DNA of 64,000 nucleotides from Anadara kagoshimensis. Its lineage: Eukaryota > Mollusca > Bivalvia > Arcoida > Arcidae. The stretch covers positions 14,006,745 through 14,070,744 of the forward strand of contig CM037869.1 of NCBI GenBank assembly GCA_021292105.1, written 5' to 3'. The translations under genes were made by a program, and so were the position numbers. How positions within the stretch are numbered: the stretch's first letter is position 1; each line of letters starts with the position of its first letter. The notes below the pieces were generated by a model. The model saw only the letters and a list, made by a program, of their open reading frames with translations, was not told the origin of the DNA and did not search any database. This document shows positions 45,680 through 57,728 of this stretch, piece by piece.

Positions 45680-46172
45680 CAGTTGTAGCTAGCTAAACAA
45701 ATTGTGCTTACCTTTTCCGAGTACCCGACTTCACTCCCCTGGTTCACATGCTAATTTGCCAGTTTTAGAATATTCACTCTGCTTCAGGATTGTGGTTCTT
45801 ATATGGATTGGTATGTTTGTTTTATTTTATTTTATTTTGTTTTGTTTGACAATACAGCTTTTATCACTATAATATGTTATGGCAATATTTCTCTAATTCC
45901 AGAGATTTGTCAGAATAAATCTTTATACTAACAATACAACCACATCTATCGTCTTCAACTGAGCTTGGCTAATATACATTCACTATGTTGCATTTTGTGC
46001 ATAAGAAATTTCTTAGCTAGCCAAACATTAGGTGCTTACTCTTCTGGAGCACCCGGCCTCACTTCCTGGTGGAAGTTTACTGTCTAACCTAACCTCCTGC
46101 CAGTTGCAAAGTTTTTACTTTGCTTCTGGATTGTGATTCCAACATGGATTAGTATGTTTGTTTTTGTTTCAT
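45680..46172 (+). mobile_element. Two Penelope-like 3' ends
   Basis: 45680-45830 runs tgtagctagctaaacaaatt to ttggtatgtttg, followed by a TTTTA-rich run. 46008-46172 runs ttagctagccaaacattagg to tagtatgtttgtttttg. Both begin close to the tagctagct motif, like several other copies. Confidence 0.82.
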
Positions 46173-46744
46173 ACGGGTAATGTAGATTAAGAATATTTTT
46201 CGACAAAAGTAGGCATTGACAATACGAGTTAAATATATTGGTGTATACTACATATAGACACATGGTATTTTATTTACATTTTGTTGAAATGTGACGCTAT
46301 GTTACATTTTGCGCATATGACATTTCTTAAATAATTTCACCCGTTGCTAAACATTGTCAAGCAATATTACCCTGCTTTTCTTTTTTTTCTTCACCTTTGT
46401 TAAAGCATGTAGAATCGATTTTCAGGAATAAATTTTTATTAATTATCTAATTGCCATTCTAATTAATTTCCCAGTGATAAACTATTGTCGAGCGATTTGA
46501 TTTCAGACACATAAGACCAAATTTCCGACGTAATGAATTATACTAATAAGCAACAAGATCACTTTCCAAAGAGGTTAAAAAACGCACGTTACAAGTAGCG
46601 GTGTATAAACAAAATTATCCTGTCACAGGAAAAAGCAGTGTTCTTTCGCGACTTAGCAGTTACACTTTTAACTACACCTCACAGAAAAGATAACATAAAT
46701 CTTGATAAACAGAGCAAAGGATATTTTCTTTAACGTTGATGGTA

Positions 46745-47880
46745 TTGATAAAAAACGAACACAGTTTAGAAGCAAAGTCTAAACTTTTGAACTGACAAGT
46801 TAACTTCCACTAGGGAAGTGAGGCCGGGTGCTCCGGAAACGTAAGCACCCACTGTTGAGCTAGTTACACCAGCTACATGTGTAATCAAAATTGTGTGAAA
46901 GAAACATGAATCTATGGGACGTCAATATATTCAGGCCGATCCGTGAAACAGAAACATAAAACTTATAAACAGTGCTGTGTTGACGACCATAAAACTTTTT
47001 GAGGGCCTTAATAAGCCTAGGTTTGCAGTATTCCTGGGTAAAAAATTTATTTGCAAGCAACTTGCTACGTTGTTTATAGTCCTCGTAGTAGGAACAAGCT
47101 CTACCATAACGTGTTAATTTGGAAACACATACACCATAAGCAGGAGAGGCAGGTATATTGCTGAATAGAAAAAGACAAATGTAGCCTTTCGTGGGTGTCT
47201 CAATATGAAGCATTCCTTGGAGAATCAGTCGTATTTTTTGTTAAAGGCTCACTATGATAGATGGCATTCACATAATCTCAAAATTTCAGATTGGTATGAG
47301 ACAGAAAGTCATCTATAGAACTGTATACGGAGTTGAAAAATTTGGCGACGGTCTTCTCTCCAGACTTAATAAGCTTCTGCATATATTCTACTTCATAAGA
47401 AAAACGAAAGAAGCAAGCAATAGTACACAGTTTGTACCCGTTGGTATACCGACTGTTTGCTGAAAAACTCCAACATTTGTTCATGGTATCTTCAGTATAT
47501 TTTTGTTTGGAATATATGTGATGCTTGACAAAATAACAAGAATCCCTGTTTAGCACTAGATATTTCTAACTTGGCTTATCGTTTATGTAAAAAAAAAGAC
47601 AAGTGAACAATGTTACGTTCTTTCAATTTAGAATGAGAGGTAGAGTTGTATAGTGTAGAAAAATCAAATGGTTTTTTTTATACTTTTTACACGAGAAAAA
47701 GTGTTAGAAGCAAGATACTCAAGTAATTCTTTAGAATTTTTAAGAATCCAAATTTGGTTACTTAAGTGTGATTGTACTCATATATGTATGCCCATTAACG
47801 TTTTACCTCTAAATTTGTGAATGACAAATATATATTTAATATTGTTGCCTTCACGAGTTAAAATTGTACCAAACTTCTTT
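46745..47880 (-). mobile_element. Longest Penelope-like RT copy in the window
   Basis: From right to left on the minus strand: NQIWILKNSKELLEYLASN, FDFSTLYNSTSHSKLKERN, RDSCYFVKHHIYSKQKYTED, FSYEVEYMQKLIKSGEKTVA, SSIDDFLS (the catalytic YIDD site), KF then DYVNAIYHSE, TTDSPRNASY, NIPASPAYGVCVSKLTRYGR, and a C-terminal KALKKFYGR. These follow the order of intact bivalve RTs with FDFSTLYTTIP and FRYIDDV; the D-F-S-T-L-Y-x-x-x-P block resembles Penelope-like RT motifs, but that placement is inference. Stops and shifts abound. The 3' part ends near 46745 with a worn terminus. Confidence 0.82.
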
Positions 47881-48079
47881 ACAATGAAATAAACGCTTAA
47901 GTCATGAAAGCAAAAAGATCATGGTTCGAAAACTACATCAACTAATAAAACGTTCTTTTTAATCAATAACACAAGACTTTTAAGGCACCGGCCATTTTTC
48001 AAATATAAACTTTAAAATGAACAAACAATTGTAACCATAATTCTATTATTGAAAGGATTTATTTGAACTTTAAGACAAA

Positions 48080-49300
48080 CGTGATGACTTCAAATTTTAT
48101 TGTCAACCTTCCTTTTCAATCCGGTGACATTTTATTTATATAATTTCTCTTTTCTACATTTAAGAAGTAGACTGTGGTTTTCACCATATTCAATCCATTT
48201 AGCCCTTGTTCGTATAAAAAGAACCTTAATATAATTTTCCCTGATTTTTTCCAGGTCATTATTTAATATTTTTTATTTTATTTTAAATATCTTTGGTTGG
48301 TGAGATAACATATTATTAAGAGGCTTTATTGAATTTTTTGCCATGTTTTCTTTTTCATTTTTGTGTTCCCTTGTTTTCTTAGAACTGTTTTAAATATTTC
48401 CCTCTTATTTTGAGTAATAATAAACCCAAAAATAAATTAGTGTTAATGCTTAATTCATAGTTACCCTCCTACCCATTGTTTGAAATTGAATATTCTTGTA
48501 CTCAGTTAACAATCATTATTTTTTTAATTTCACACAATCAGTATCGTACAACAAACTAATGTTGAATTTCTAGAAACTCCTTCCCCTTTCGACATTTGTA
48601 AAGCGAAGTTGAATTTTAACAAAAGAATGATCGGATCGATAGCCTGGTTTAATAGTGTTTTGTTTACCAATGACATAAGTTCTTCAGAAATAAGAATAAA
48701 ATCTAAACGGGCGGCTTTTGATGGATTTTGACAAAACCAAGGATAATGTTTAGTGCGGTTATTACAAATTCTAAAAGGGTCTACTAAATGGTAGAAGTCT
48801 TTAAATGACAACAATTCATTCCTTGCTTTTGGGTTATTTATTCTCTTGTAATTTCGATAGCCAAGAGATAAGTCTTTTACTAAATGAAAATTACCCCTGT
48901 ACTTATAACTTCGTTATCTAAGTCTTTATGGTTAATGATGTATAAAAAATTTGGTTCATCCTGTATTGGGTCCATCAATATTTATTAGAGTAATTCTATA
49001 TTTATTTTCTATTAAAATTTCTAGTTTAGGAAGTTTCCATTGTTATCTTTTAATTCATGTTTAACTTTGAATTCAAAATTATTGTTTAATAAAACCTCTA
49101 GAATTATCTCTGCCGTATGACAAATAAACGTAATAACCCCATAGGGCATATATTTCTTCTTATCTTTATCAATAAACTGAGTATCTTGCAAGAGTCAAAT
49201 ACTGGTTTTTCTTATTTCTTAGGAAATTAATGAAGTTTTTACTCTTATTACTTTGCTCCCCGAGAACACTACAATAAAATGACAAAAACTTTATATCGGT
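48080..49300 (-). mobile_element. L1-like LINE endonuclease fragment, degraded
   Basis: Read leftward: IKFLSFYC (endonuclease start, about 49290), KNFINFLRNKK, LLNNNFEFKVKHELKDNNGN, the region normally ending in GDFN, RINNPKARNELLSFKDFYH, SKAARLDFILISEEL (open over 48530-48814), then the pre-RT linker with LLLKIRGK. Many stops. Same group as the element at 2740 but much older. Confidence 0.75.
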
Positions 49301-49304
49301 CATT

Positions 49305-49850
49305 TAGACAGGAAATATATAACTACGTACACAATATATACATATCATATAAAAATGTATTGTATAACTACTATATGTATGGCAATTACATATGTGTTTT
49401 AAATATTTCAAACCCATCATGTACACACTATTCATTCCAGAGACAAACATTATAAAAACATAAAACAAAATTTTTTTCAGATACAAATATGTGTACATTA
49501 AAAATGAACAAACAATTTTAAGTGAAAGGCACATGAAATATAGAAGGTTGAAGTCTTTCACAAATACACTACTCATAACATTGGATGCCAGTTTGACAAT
49601 ATGTTCTTGATCATTGGGAATTTTATAATCAGTACCTTTAATTTTTATATTTTTCTTGGTTATGTTATACTTATTATTTCTGGGTGTGATGATTGCTGTC
49701 TATATTATATTTGTCTCCCACAAGGATCACATTTCAACAAAATGTAAATTAAATGCATGCGTTTACATGCAGTATACGCCAAAAAACTCGTTTTGTCAAT
49801 GCCTACTTTTATCTAAAAAATCTACTCTTATCTACTCTTAATCAACATTA
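49305..49850. other. No gene seen
   Basis: A/T-rich; a 90-codon minus-strand frame (49304-49576) is hydrophobic but matches nothing I recognise. Confidence 0.4.
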
Positions 49851-49857
49851 TCTGCAT

Positions 49858-49922
49858 GAAACAAAAACAAGCATACTATTTTATGTCCAAATCAGAATCC
49901 AGATGAAAAGTAAAAACTTTGA
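49858..49922 (-). mobile_element. Short Penelope-like 3' end
   Basis: Only aacaaaaacaagcatactat to agtaaaaactttgag remains. Confidence 0.65.
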
Positions 49923-49987
49923 GATATTTGAATATAAAGGTAAGGGCAGTAATCCTTGCTATTTTGTCAAATACAGTTTTATCAATA

Positions 49988-50012
49988 TCGTATATATATA
50001 TATATATATATA
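49988..50012. repeat. (TA)n microsatellite
   Basis: About 12 TA units at the left limit of the sequence homologous to copy B. Confidence 0.95.
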
Positions 50013-50019
50013 AGTATGG

Positions 50020-50851
50020 TCCATAAATCAAGTCAATCAGCCATGTAATTTGTACCCATTATAGATAAGTCTACCATATCATTGAACATTTTAGTTGGAT
50101 TTCTTTTAATTCAAAAAATGTTTAATTAGTCACCAATATGTACACGTATTTGGTTCCGAGGAAATAACCTAAAGGAGCAACAAATGTAATGCAAACTTGT
50201 ATGTGATGATAAAGAAAAGGTGCACAATCAGGAAAGACAAGAAAAAGAGAATAAGATTATTCTTTATCTCAAATAAAAATCAATATAGCATAACCCTCAG
50301 TTGAAAGAGTAGTACGACAAACCACAAAACGTTTATTGAATCTCTTGATAAAACGCAGCTTACTGTATAAGAAAGTCATATTTACGGGAAAACAGTAAAA
50401 ATTACATGTGGTAATAAACTCTTTCTCCAAAAAAAGATTCGGACGTGCGCTAAAGTCGGTAAAACATAAACAAAAATACCAATCCATGTCCAAATCACAA
50501 TCCAAAAGCAAAGAAACTGGCAAAATAAGTTTAACTTGGGACCTTCCATCACCGAGGCGAGGGTGAGTGCTCTAGAGGGGGAAAGAACTTCTAATGTCTA
50601 CGTACACCCGTCACGTGTATTATCAAAATTAAGAAAGAATAGACCACGGAACTTTGGATATCAAATATATCCTAGATAAGTTGTGGATATAGAGACACCA
50701 TACTTATCAACAATATTGTGGTGACGGCCACTAAACGTTTTAAATGCCTTATAAGCATATGATTATAATAACCTTGCGTCAACAGTTTATTTTTGTAAGA
50801 AGATTTCTTCATTAAATAAAGTTCCCGTAGTCGGAACAAGATCTACCATAC
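50020..50851. repeat. Inverted copy of B intron 7 (39599-41370)
   Basis: Reverse complement of B intron 7 without the LINE at 40093-41010. It includes the same Penelope-like copy (50470-50850), the tttggagaaagagtttatta block (as its complement) and the aaacatttattgaattaaaa region. Similarity stops at the TA repeat near 50012, so exons 8 and 9 are not present. Confidence 0.88.
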
Positions 50852-51755
50852 CTGTTGTATTAAATAACGTACTTGTTTTCGTTCTGCTAAGAAATTGATT
50901 TATATCTAAATCTGATAAGCGTCCACTGTTTAACTAATTAATTCCAAAAAGACGCATGAGATTTAATGACCATTATTGTTGAGCAAAAAAATTATGGATT
51001 GATATGTTTGTTTTTAATTACATTTTTTAATTATTAGCTGTACAATAATTTATATTGTTATCTTTGTTATTTTGTGTTCTTAATCGCATTGGGTAAAATG
51101 TTTAAATTCTACTGCAAATATGATTTTCACGTCATTTATAATGCAAGTCTAGGTTTACCAAGGCACTCAAAAAGTTTTATTGCCGCCATCACAGCATTGT
51201 TGATGTCTCTGTATCCAGGATCACCCTGGTTATATTTAACGTTCCATAGTTTCATTTCCTTTCACACAATTTTGATCAACACGTGGCGGGTGTAGGTAAG
51301 TAAACAGTAAGTTCTTACCTTTCCGGAGCGCCCGGCCTCACTTCCCTGGTGAAAGTTTACGTGTCTAACCTAACTTTTCATTTCCAAAGTTTTTACTTTG
51401 CCACTGGATTGTGGTTCGGACATGGATCAGTATGTTTGTTTTTGATATAAGTATATTGTAAGTATAAATATTTGGTAATTCAATGTAAATCTTTGAGATT
51501 AACAATAATGACGAGTAAGGATTGCGTTAAGTTGATCGAAAAATACCATGTATTCAGTTTGAGCCACATTTGTAGCTTTCAAACTACATTTGGACGAAAT
51601 GTTGTTGATGTGACCATCCGTTTGTATTGTTAGTGTTGTATGATAGACCATGCATGCTATGACCATATTAATGTTGACCCTTAAGGAAATGGCGCAATAT
51701 AATCTAAACGATAGTAAAACTGCCATACCAAATCTGGTTGATGTTCAAAATGGAG
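50852..51755 (-). pseudogene. SLC17 copy C remnant (exon 1 and part of exon 7)
   Basis: Exon 1 (51547-51755) is intact at 209 bp with tatag acceptor and GT donor, encoding MAVLLSFRLYCAISLRVNIN, VYHTTLTIQTDGH and NNISSKCSLKATN. The next recognisable coding part is the 3' half of exon 7 (50852-50937: RLSDLDINQFLSRTKTS then LFNTTG with its donor). Exons 2-6 and 8-9 are missing; the gap is filled by Penelope-like sequence (50985-51028, 51135-51445). It cannot encode a transporter. Confidence 0.85.
51135..51445 (+). mobile_element. Penelope-like fragment inside remnant C
   Basis: Runs from tctaggtttaccaaggcact to cagtatgtttgtttttgata. It is opposite in strand to remnant C and abuts its exon 1 by about 100 bp. 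Confidence 0.87.
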
Positions 51756-52057
51756 CTATAAACAAATTAAAACAAAACACTTCTAATATAGGTTTAAAAT
51801 GTTTTACTGATATATTTAACTGTTTTGAAATGGCGTTCATAGTCAATATGAATGCCAAACCTTTGCACGAAAAACTGAATAACTGAATAATACGCGATTA
51901 CATCCAACAAAAACAAACTGATCTTTGAAATATGTCCAATAATTTACAAAATTTGGGTATTGATAATTTTTTTCGGCGAAAATTTGAAAAATCAAAGAAA
52001 TTTCATAAAGTGATATTGTTGAGACATATCTGTAGGTTGTAAAACAAAATGTAAAAA

Positions 52058-52225
52058 TAAAACATACCAATCTCTGCCTAAATCACTATCACAAAGCAAA
52101 TCAAAAACCTTGAAATCTGGCAAATTAAGTTACGTACACGAAATTCTATCAGGAAAGAAAGATCTGGTGCTACGAAAAGATAAACATGGCCTGTTAAGTT
52201 AGCTACACGCGCTACGTATGTAATA
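52058..52225 (-). mobile_element. Penelope-like fragment
   Basis: Worn antisense 3' portion (aaaacataccaatctctgcc to agttagctacacgcgctacg). Confidence 0.7.
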
Positions 52226-52344
52226 TGGTTTTCATAATCATAAAATGAAGAGGTAAACAAAAAGGGAATGAAATTGATCCAAATATTAAATAGACATCGG
52301 AGGAAATGATATAACACGGTATCGTTGAGATATTGGTATAGATT

Positions 52345-53010
52345 GTAAACAGGAGGTACTTACCCTTCCGGAGCACCCGGACTCACTTCCCTGGTGGAAA
52401 TTCACGTGCCTTACCTGACTTGTCAGTTCTTTAGCTTCTGGATTGTGATTTGGACATGTGTTAGTATGTTTGTTTTTTATTGTAAACATCCCAAGTGTTT
52501 TATAATTAGGTCGTTGTCACATATTACTTTAATTTTAAGTAAATTCTAAATACTCTAGATATAAACGTCGTAACGCCTAACATATTTTGACCAGTCACTA
52601 TCATCACTATGGTTATAGTAAAGAAAAGAATGAATTGAACAAAGTAGAGACATCGAATACAATTATACAGATCTAGGCTTATGAAGCCCCTTAAAATGTT
52701 TTATGGTCGTCATCACAATATTGTTGATGAGTATTGCGTCTCTGTATCCAAAATTATCCTGAACATATTTGATTCCCCATAGTTCCATGTTTCTTTTATT
52801 TCCCATTTTGTTTACAGACGTTGCCGGGTAATTTTTCCCATTTCTTTTATACACATCCGCTGGATTTAGCTAGCTAAATGGGAGGAGGTGCTTATCCTTC
52901 AGGAGCAACCGGCCTCACTTCCCCGGTGGAAGTTCACGTGTTCAACCTAATTTGTCAGCTTTAAAATTTTTACTTGTTTGGATTTGTATGTTTGTATGTT
53001 TGTTTTGATA
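52345..53010 (+). mobile_element. Two Penelope-like sense fragments
   Basis: 52345-52485 (gtaaacaggaggtacttacc to tagtatgtttgttttttatt) and 52668-53010 (gatctaggcttatgaagccc through ttttatggtcgtcatcacaa to gtatgtttgttttgat). Between them, 52500-52620 carries a separate small repeat. Confidence 0.83.
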
Positions 53011-53029
53011 TTATGATGTGGTTGAGCTA

Positions 53030-53170
53030 CTGATGTAGGGGGTCTTCTATAATCACGTCTTTCTACACTTTATTACATTTTAAGTACAAATTAAATGCTG
53101 TAGACATAAATGCAGTAACGCCTCGTTTATTTCGACCAGTTACTAGCCAGATTATCATATTCCTGATGCG
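53030..53170. repeat. Small dispersed repeat (second copy at 52500-52620)
   Basis: Shared blocks are ttaagta-aaatt, tagacataaatgcagtaacg or tagatataaacgtcgtaacg, cct, and gaccagt. A weaker relative lies at 22060-22120. Unknown origin. Confidence 0.55.
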
Positions 53171-53234
53171 ACTTATATAATCTAAAACCTTTTAATTGTA
53201 AAACTTAACACGCAAATTTCATAACATTATTTTG

Positions 53235-53305
53235 TGTCCAGGATTGTCCTGGCGTCTCATAATTCCATGTTCCTTTCAAACAATTTTGATTACATACTTG
53301 TTAAT
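53235..53305 (+). mobile_element. Tiny Penelope-like fragment
   Basis: Keeps gtccaggattgtcctgg, cgtctcataattccatgttc and gattacatacttg only. Confidence 0.55.
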
Positions 53306-53629
53306 AGCGATGGACATATATTAAAAACTAAAAACAGGTTTAGTTATATCATTACGAGATATAAAATAAAAGTAATCATATACATATATTCTACTTTGTT
53401 TGGGTAACTATATACATTGATTGCATATTCATTTTATTTATTATTTTAAATTATGCGAATTTATGGAACCATTTTTTTACATTTTGTGTTAAAACGCCCA
53501 TTTTTATAACAAGTGTGATGATGACGGTATTATTCAAACTTTACGCTGCATTGAAATAATAATATAAACATTCAATCTTATGTCAAAAGATATATGGAAA
53601 CATGCTAAATATAAAACAAATACGATGTA

Positions 53630-54115
53630 TACCAATTCATGTCATGTCCAAACCACTAGTTTTAAAAGCTAGTAAATTAGGGTAAACATGTGCACGAAAC
53701 CGGGTGCTCTGGAAGGGTAGGTACCTCCTGTTTAGCTAGCTACAACCGCCACGTGTGTAATAAAAATTGAGAATGAAAGGATTATGGAAAGATGGGACGT
53801 CAAATATTCCCAGGGTTATTTTGGATACAGAGACATCATAACTCAAAAAACTTTTTGAGTGTCTTGATAAACCTAGACTTACGATATATATCGCCAACAG
53901 TTTATTTGTAAGCATTTTTGTATAAAGTTTTCGTAGTGGGAACAAACTCTATCATTGCGTAGGAATTTGCAAACAATACACTAATAAGGTAGGAGAAACA
54001 GGTACAATACTCCACAGAAAAGAAAAGTTTTTAATATTTTGTTGTTATTCCAAAAATATACGCTATACGTTTATTCATTGCTGATCAAAACAAACATACT
54101 AATCCCTATCCGAAT
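53630..54115 (-). mobile_element. Penelope-like fragments
   Basis: 53630-54030 covers the 3' end up to the RT SNIP...SQLIRYARA-type region (gtagtgggaacaaactctat). A 3' stub (gatcaaaacaaacatactaa) follows at 54075-54115. Confidence 0.78.
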
Positions 54116-54679
54116 AATTCAATACTAATGCTACTTAATTATCTGTATACAAATATTTTTTTCACTTCCTAAAAAGAATTCCGTTTGCATGAACGCAATG
54201 CTTGACCCGTACCCGTTATGTTTCTCCAATATTACCCGTACCTGTTATGGGTCTCCAATCTGCAATTTAATAATCTGTGATTAAAATTACCTTTTATGTC
54301 TTATGAAATCAAATAAAATCAAATAAATTGTAAATTAAATAATCGCAGTTAATCAATTAGCAAACAAAGATACAAAATAAAGATGAATTGTAAGATGAAT
54401 TGTAAAAAAATTAACTTGATGTGTTTTTTTCTCATTTTGTGCCGACTCTATGGTTATACAAATAAGGCTTGCGAAGCTATTTGAAAACAAACGAGTAGTT
54501 GTAATATATAAACCCTGTATTTTAGGTATTACATGCATTTAATTTATAATCACTGAGGCTTAACATCGTCCTCTGTCTATACAGGTATCTTTGTACTTAT
54601 TAGTTAACCCATTTACCATTCCCCCAAATATGACAAATACTACTATCATCTTATAGATTTATTTACTAATTGTTCAATT

Positions 54680-54798
54680 AAGAAGGTACTTACCCTTCCG
54701 AAGCACCCGACCTCACTTCCCAGGTGGACGTTTATGTTTTAAACCTAATTTGATTTCTGATTTTGGTTTGGACACGGATTAGTATGTTGTGTTTTATT
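54680..54798 (+). mobile_element. Penelope-like 3' end in unit 1
   Basis: Runs aagaaggtacttaccc to ttagtatgttgtg. Its partner in unit 2 is at 58578-58705, so it predates the tandem duplication. Confidence 0.82.
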
Positions 54799-55014
54799 AA
54801 TTTGAATAGTTAAAGATTTTGATGTTACCCTCTCAGTCAGTCATATTTCCATTTCACCAAATGCAAATGCTGATTGCTACAAAGCATTTTTTTCTCTCAA
54901 TATATTGAGATTGTTTCCTTAACAAATGCAAACTTATAGTTTTATTGCAAATGTAAATTGTAAAATGTAAAACAGACATTAGGTGTGGAGTGTTCAGAAA
55001 TTCTATAATCTTTG

Positions 55015-55240
55015 GGATTTGTCACTGGTCAGGTATATCAAAATATTACAGTATTACATATTATACTAGTGTTATTTTAGAGCAATAGACTGCTATTTCG
55101 GAATACAATTACTCATCATTAGTGCTTGGACCAAATTTTTCTCTAGAGGTTGAAAAAATATCCAAAAAGAAAAATATTTAAACACATTTAACTAAAGAAA
55201 TACTTTACATGAGGCACTAAACCTTTGTTTTTAAGGATTG
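55015..55240. mobile_element. Half foldback element in unit 1
   Basis: Shares gaatacaattactcatcatt, agtgcttggaccaa and aaatactttacatgaggcac with the right arm of 30690-31200. In unit 2 only the last part (from gaggcactatacctttg) is kept. Confidence 0.65.
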
Positions 55241-55365
55241 TCCTCAAAATTTTCGAATTTTACAAGGACATATTTTTGAAATTATTCAATAATTATAAGG
55301 AGTCAACTAACGATTTTCCCAAATTGCATGACCGGCGTATTTTTACATATCTCCATAAACCTATC

Positions 55366-55650
55366 AATCAAAAACAAACATACTAATCCATGTCCGAATG
55401 ACAATCCACAGCAAAGTCAAAACTTTGGAACTGACAAGTTAGGTTAGACACGTGAACTTCCACCTGGGAAGTGAGGCTGGAAGAGTAAGCATCTCCTGTT
55501 TAGCTAGCTACACCCGCCACGTGTGTAATCAAAATTGTGTGAAAGGAACATGGAACTATGAGACGTTAAATATTTCCAGGGCAATCCTGGACACAGATAC
55601 ATCTAACTTATCAAAAATACTGTGATGACGGCAATAAAACTTTTTGTGTA
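55366..55650 (-). mobile_element. Penelope-like copy with an empty site in unit 2
   Basis: Well preserved antisense 3' portion: aatcaaaaacaaacatacta at the left, ggacacagatacatctaac and gatgacggcaataaaacttt at the right. In unit 2 the flanks cctatcaat and gttcaaatgg are joined by only a few bases (58927-58935), so this copy inserted after the tandem duplication, or was removed precisely. No long target duplication is visible. Confidence 0.87.
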
Positions 55651-55654
55651 TTCA

Positions 55655-56240
55655 AATGACAATCCAATAAGAAAATAAAATGCTTGAAAACTGGTAAATT
55701 TAGTGAAACACTTAAACTTCCACCAGGGAAGTGTGGTATGATGCTATCGAGAGTTGGTAAGCATTTGTTTATCAAAATTGAGAATGAAAAGAATATGACA
55801 CCATGTTACGTCAAAAACAGCCAGTGCAACCCTGGATACTTATCAACAATATTGTGATGACGGCATCAAAATTTTAAGGCCTCGATAATCCCATTAACAT
55901 TTTTATAAAAAGACCATTAGCGCCATAATTTAGGTATAGGTCCAAAAATAAAACTGAACTTGAAGAATCAATCGTATGTTCGTTGAAAGCTCACTAGGAC
56001 AGATGTCATTAATAAATTTAAAGATTTTAAAGTTACAATGTATAGGATGTGCAAAACAAATTCTATAATGTTCGTATCAAATTAGCAAACGGGTATTTTC
56101 GAGACTTCTTTTCAGACTTTTTCCTGTGTTATCCTGTCTACTCGGCCTTCATATATAATTGTCTCTCATCGTAAAACATACAAGAGACTCCGTAGTATTC
56201 ACTTTGAATCATAAAATGGTTTAAAACTACATAATAACAC
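55655..56240 (-). mobile_element. Penelope-like RT fragment in unit 1
   Basis: Worn copy reaching into RT: on the minus strand INDICPSELS near 56010 and VLFLDLY near 55925 mark the SASYLDL region. Further upstream the shared sequence to about 56240 shows a possible SYEAEF-type segment. Partner at 58925-59510. Confidence 0.7.
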
Positions 56241-56536
56241 GCTATAAGTTTTAAGAAAGTTTTAATGAGGCAACCTGCGTTTACATGTATATGGCAGAAT
56301 GGTGTATACATGTATTGGAGGTTGTGAAAATAATAAAATGTAGTAGTGAAAATGTACTAGGATAGATGTTAACAAAATCTCGCACTATCTCCAGTTGATT
56401 GGTAATTAAAATGGGCTTGACAGGGAAATATTGAATTCAACCTCTGAATTCATTTTTATCGATGCACCAATGGGGGGGGGGGTATTGCTGTTAGTAAAAG
56501 AGAAGTCAACAAATGAAAAAATCAAAATCATTACGT

Positions 56537-57222
56537 TAGTCACGTCCCTCCTTTAAAATTATCCCTCCGTACGATGGTATTATAATTGGATATCTTTACC
56601 ATATGACGTCATTCAATTGTACTTTGATTGTGAAGTCACTGATAGCCGCACGTGTAAGTGAAGATAAGCACGTGGAGGTAAAGATAGAAATTTCTTCCAT
56701 CGTTTCTTCAATGGGAAATCTTTATCGCAAACATAGGAAGATGGAAGAAAATGTTATCTATGTATCTGTATTGAGGTTGAATAATTCAGCGACAGATTGA
56801 ACAAGGTAATTTCTGATTCATACAAATAAAGATACAAATCAGCAGGCAACGTTGAACAGTTTAAAATTGGTATACGTATTACAGGTATTACATAACCAAA
56901 CATAACAAATATGTTAGTCTATCAAGTAAATTACAATATCAAATACTGTTCCCTAGGTTCTAAAGAAAATTTAGATAACACATTTGACAATTTAATCCGT
57001 CTTAATAATGAAAATTGTCATTCTGATATACAAAATATTTTACAAATTACGTAGCCGAGGTACATGAATCTTAACAATTACAACCATCAATGAAACAATG
57101 TAAAATCCTATGTACCTACAAAATAATGCAATTGCCGAAATGGACTCATGGCATCATAAATTCCGTCAAAAGTGTGAACCCAACCAAAATATTACTAAAA
57201 CGGGGATGCCAACAAATGTTGT
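56537..57222. other. 686-bp segment present only in unit 1
   Basis: Flanked by cattacgtt and gtt gtcttcatg, whereas unit 2 reads atcacgttgtcttcatg. No terminal inverted repeats are visible; a 3-bp gtt is duplicated. It contains a 65-codon plus-strand frame (56603-56800) with no recognised domain. Confidence 0.7.
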
Positions 57223-57592
57223 CTTCATGAAATTAATATATAATCTGCGATTAATCTAAAAATGATAACAAATTGTTGAATTTTCTATGTTAACACTAAC
57301 ATAGTTGTTTTGCATTCTTAGTAAAGAAAACAAAATTAAATCAGGAAATTTTACAACAGTCTTTGCAGTGAAATAATCTTTGTTACAATACAATTTTAGC
57401 CATAGGCAAGATAAAACAGATAATCAAATTGGGACTGAACGATCATTTATTTATCTTCGTCTACATTGATAAGGTAATATTACAAAATATCCAACTCATT
57501 ATTTTATAACCAGTAGTTTATACATCGCAAAATTATAATTTTAATTTACTAACAAATGAACAAGAATTCTTAACGAATAGTTACTTTTATCA

Positions 57593-57728
57593 AAACCAAA
57601 CATACTAATCCATATCTAAACCACAACCCTAAAGTAAAGTAAAATACTTTGAAGCTGGCAAGTTAAATTAAAAACTTGAACTTCCACAAAGGAAGTGAGG
57701 TCGGGTGCTCCGGAAGGTTTAGCATATT
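57593..57728 (-). mobile_element. Penelope-like 3' end in unit 1
   Basis: Runs atcaaaaccaaacatactaa to ggaggtcgggtgctccggaa-like sequence. Partner in unit 2 at 60908-61045. Confidence 0.8.

Noticed and set aside
48530-48814. 94-codon minus-strand frame as a host gene
   Set aside because: Motifs such as SKAARLDFILISEEL identify it as the endonuclease part of an L1-like LINE.
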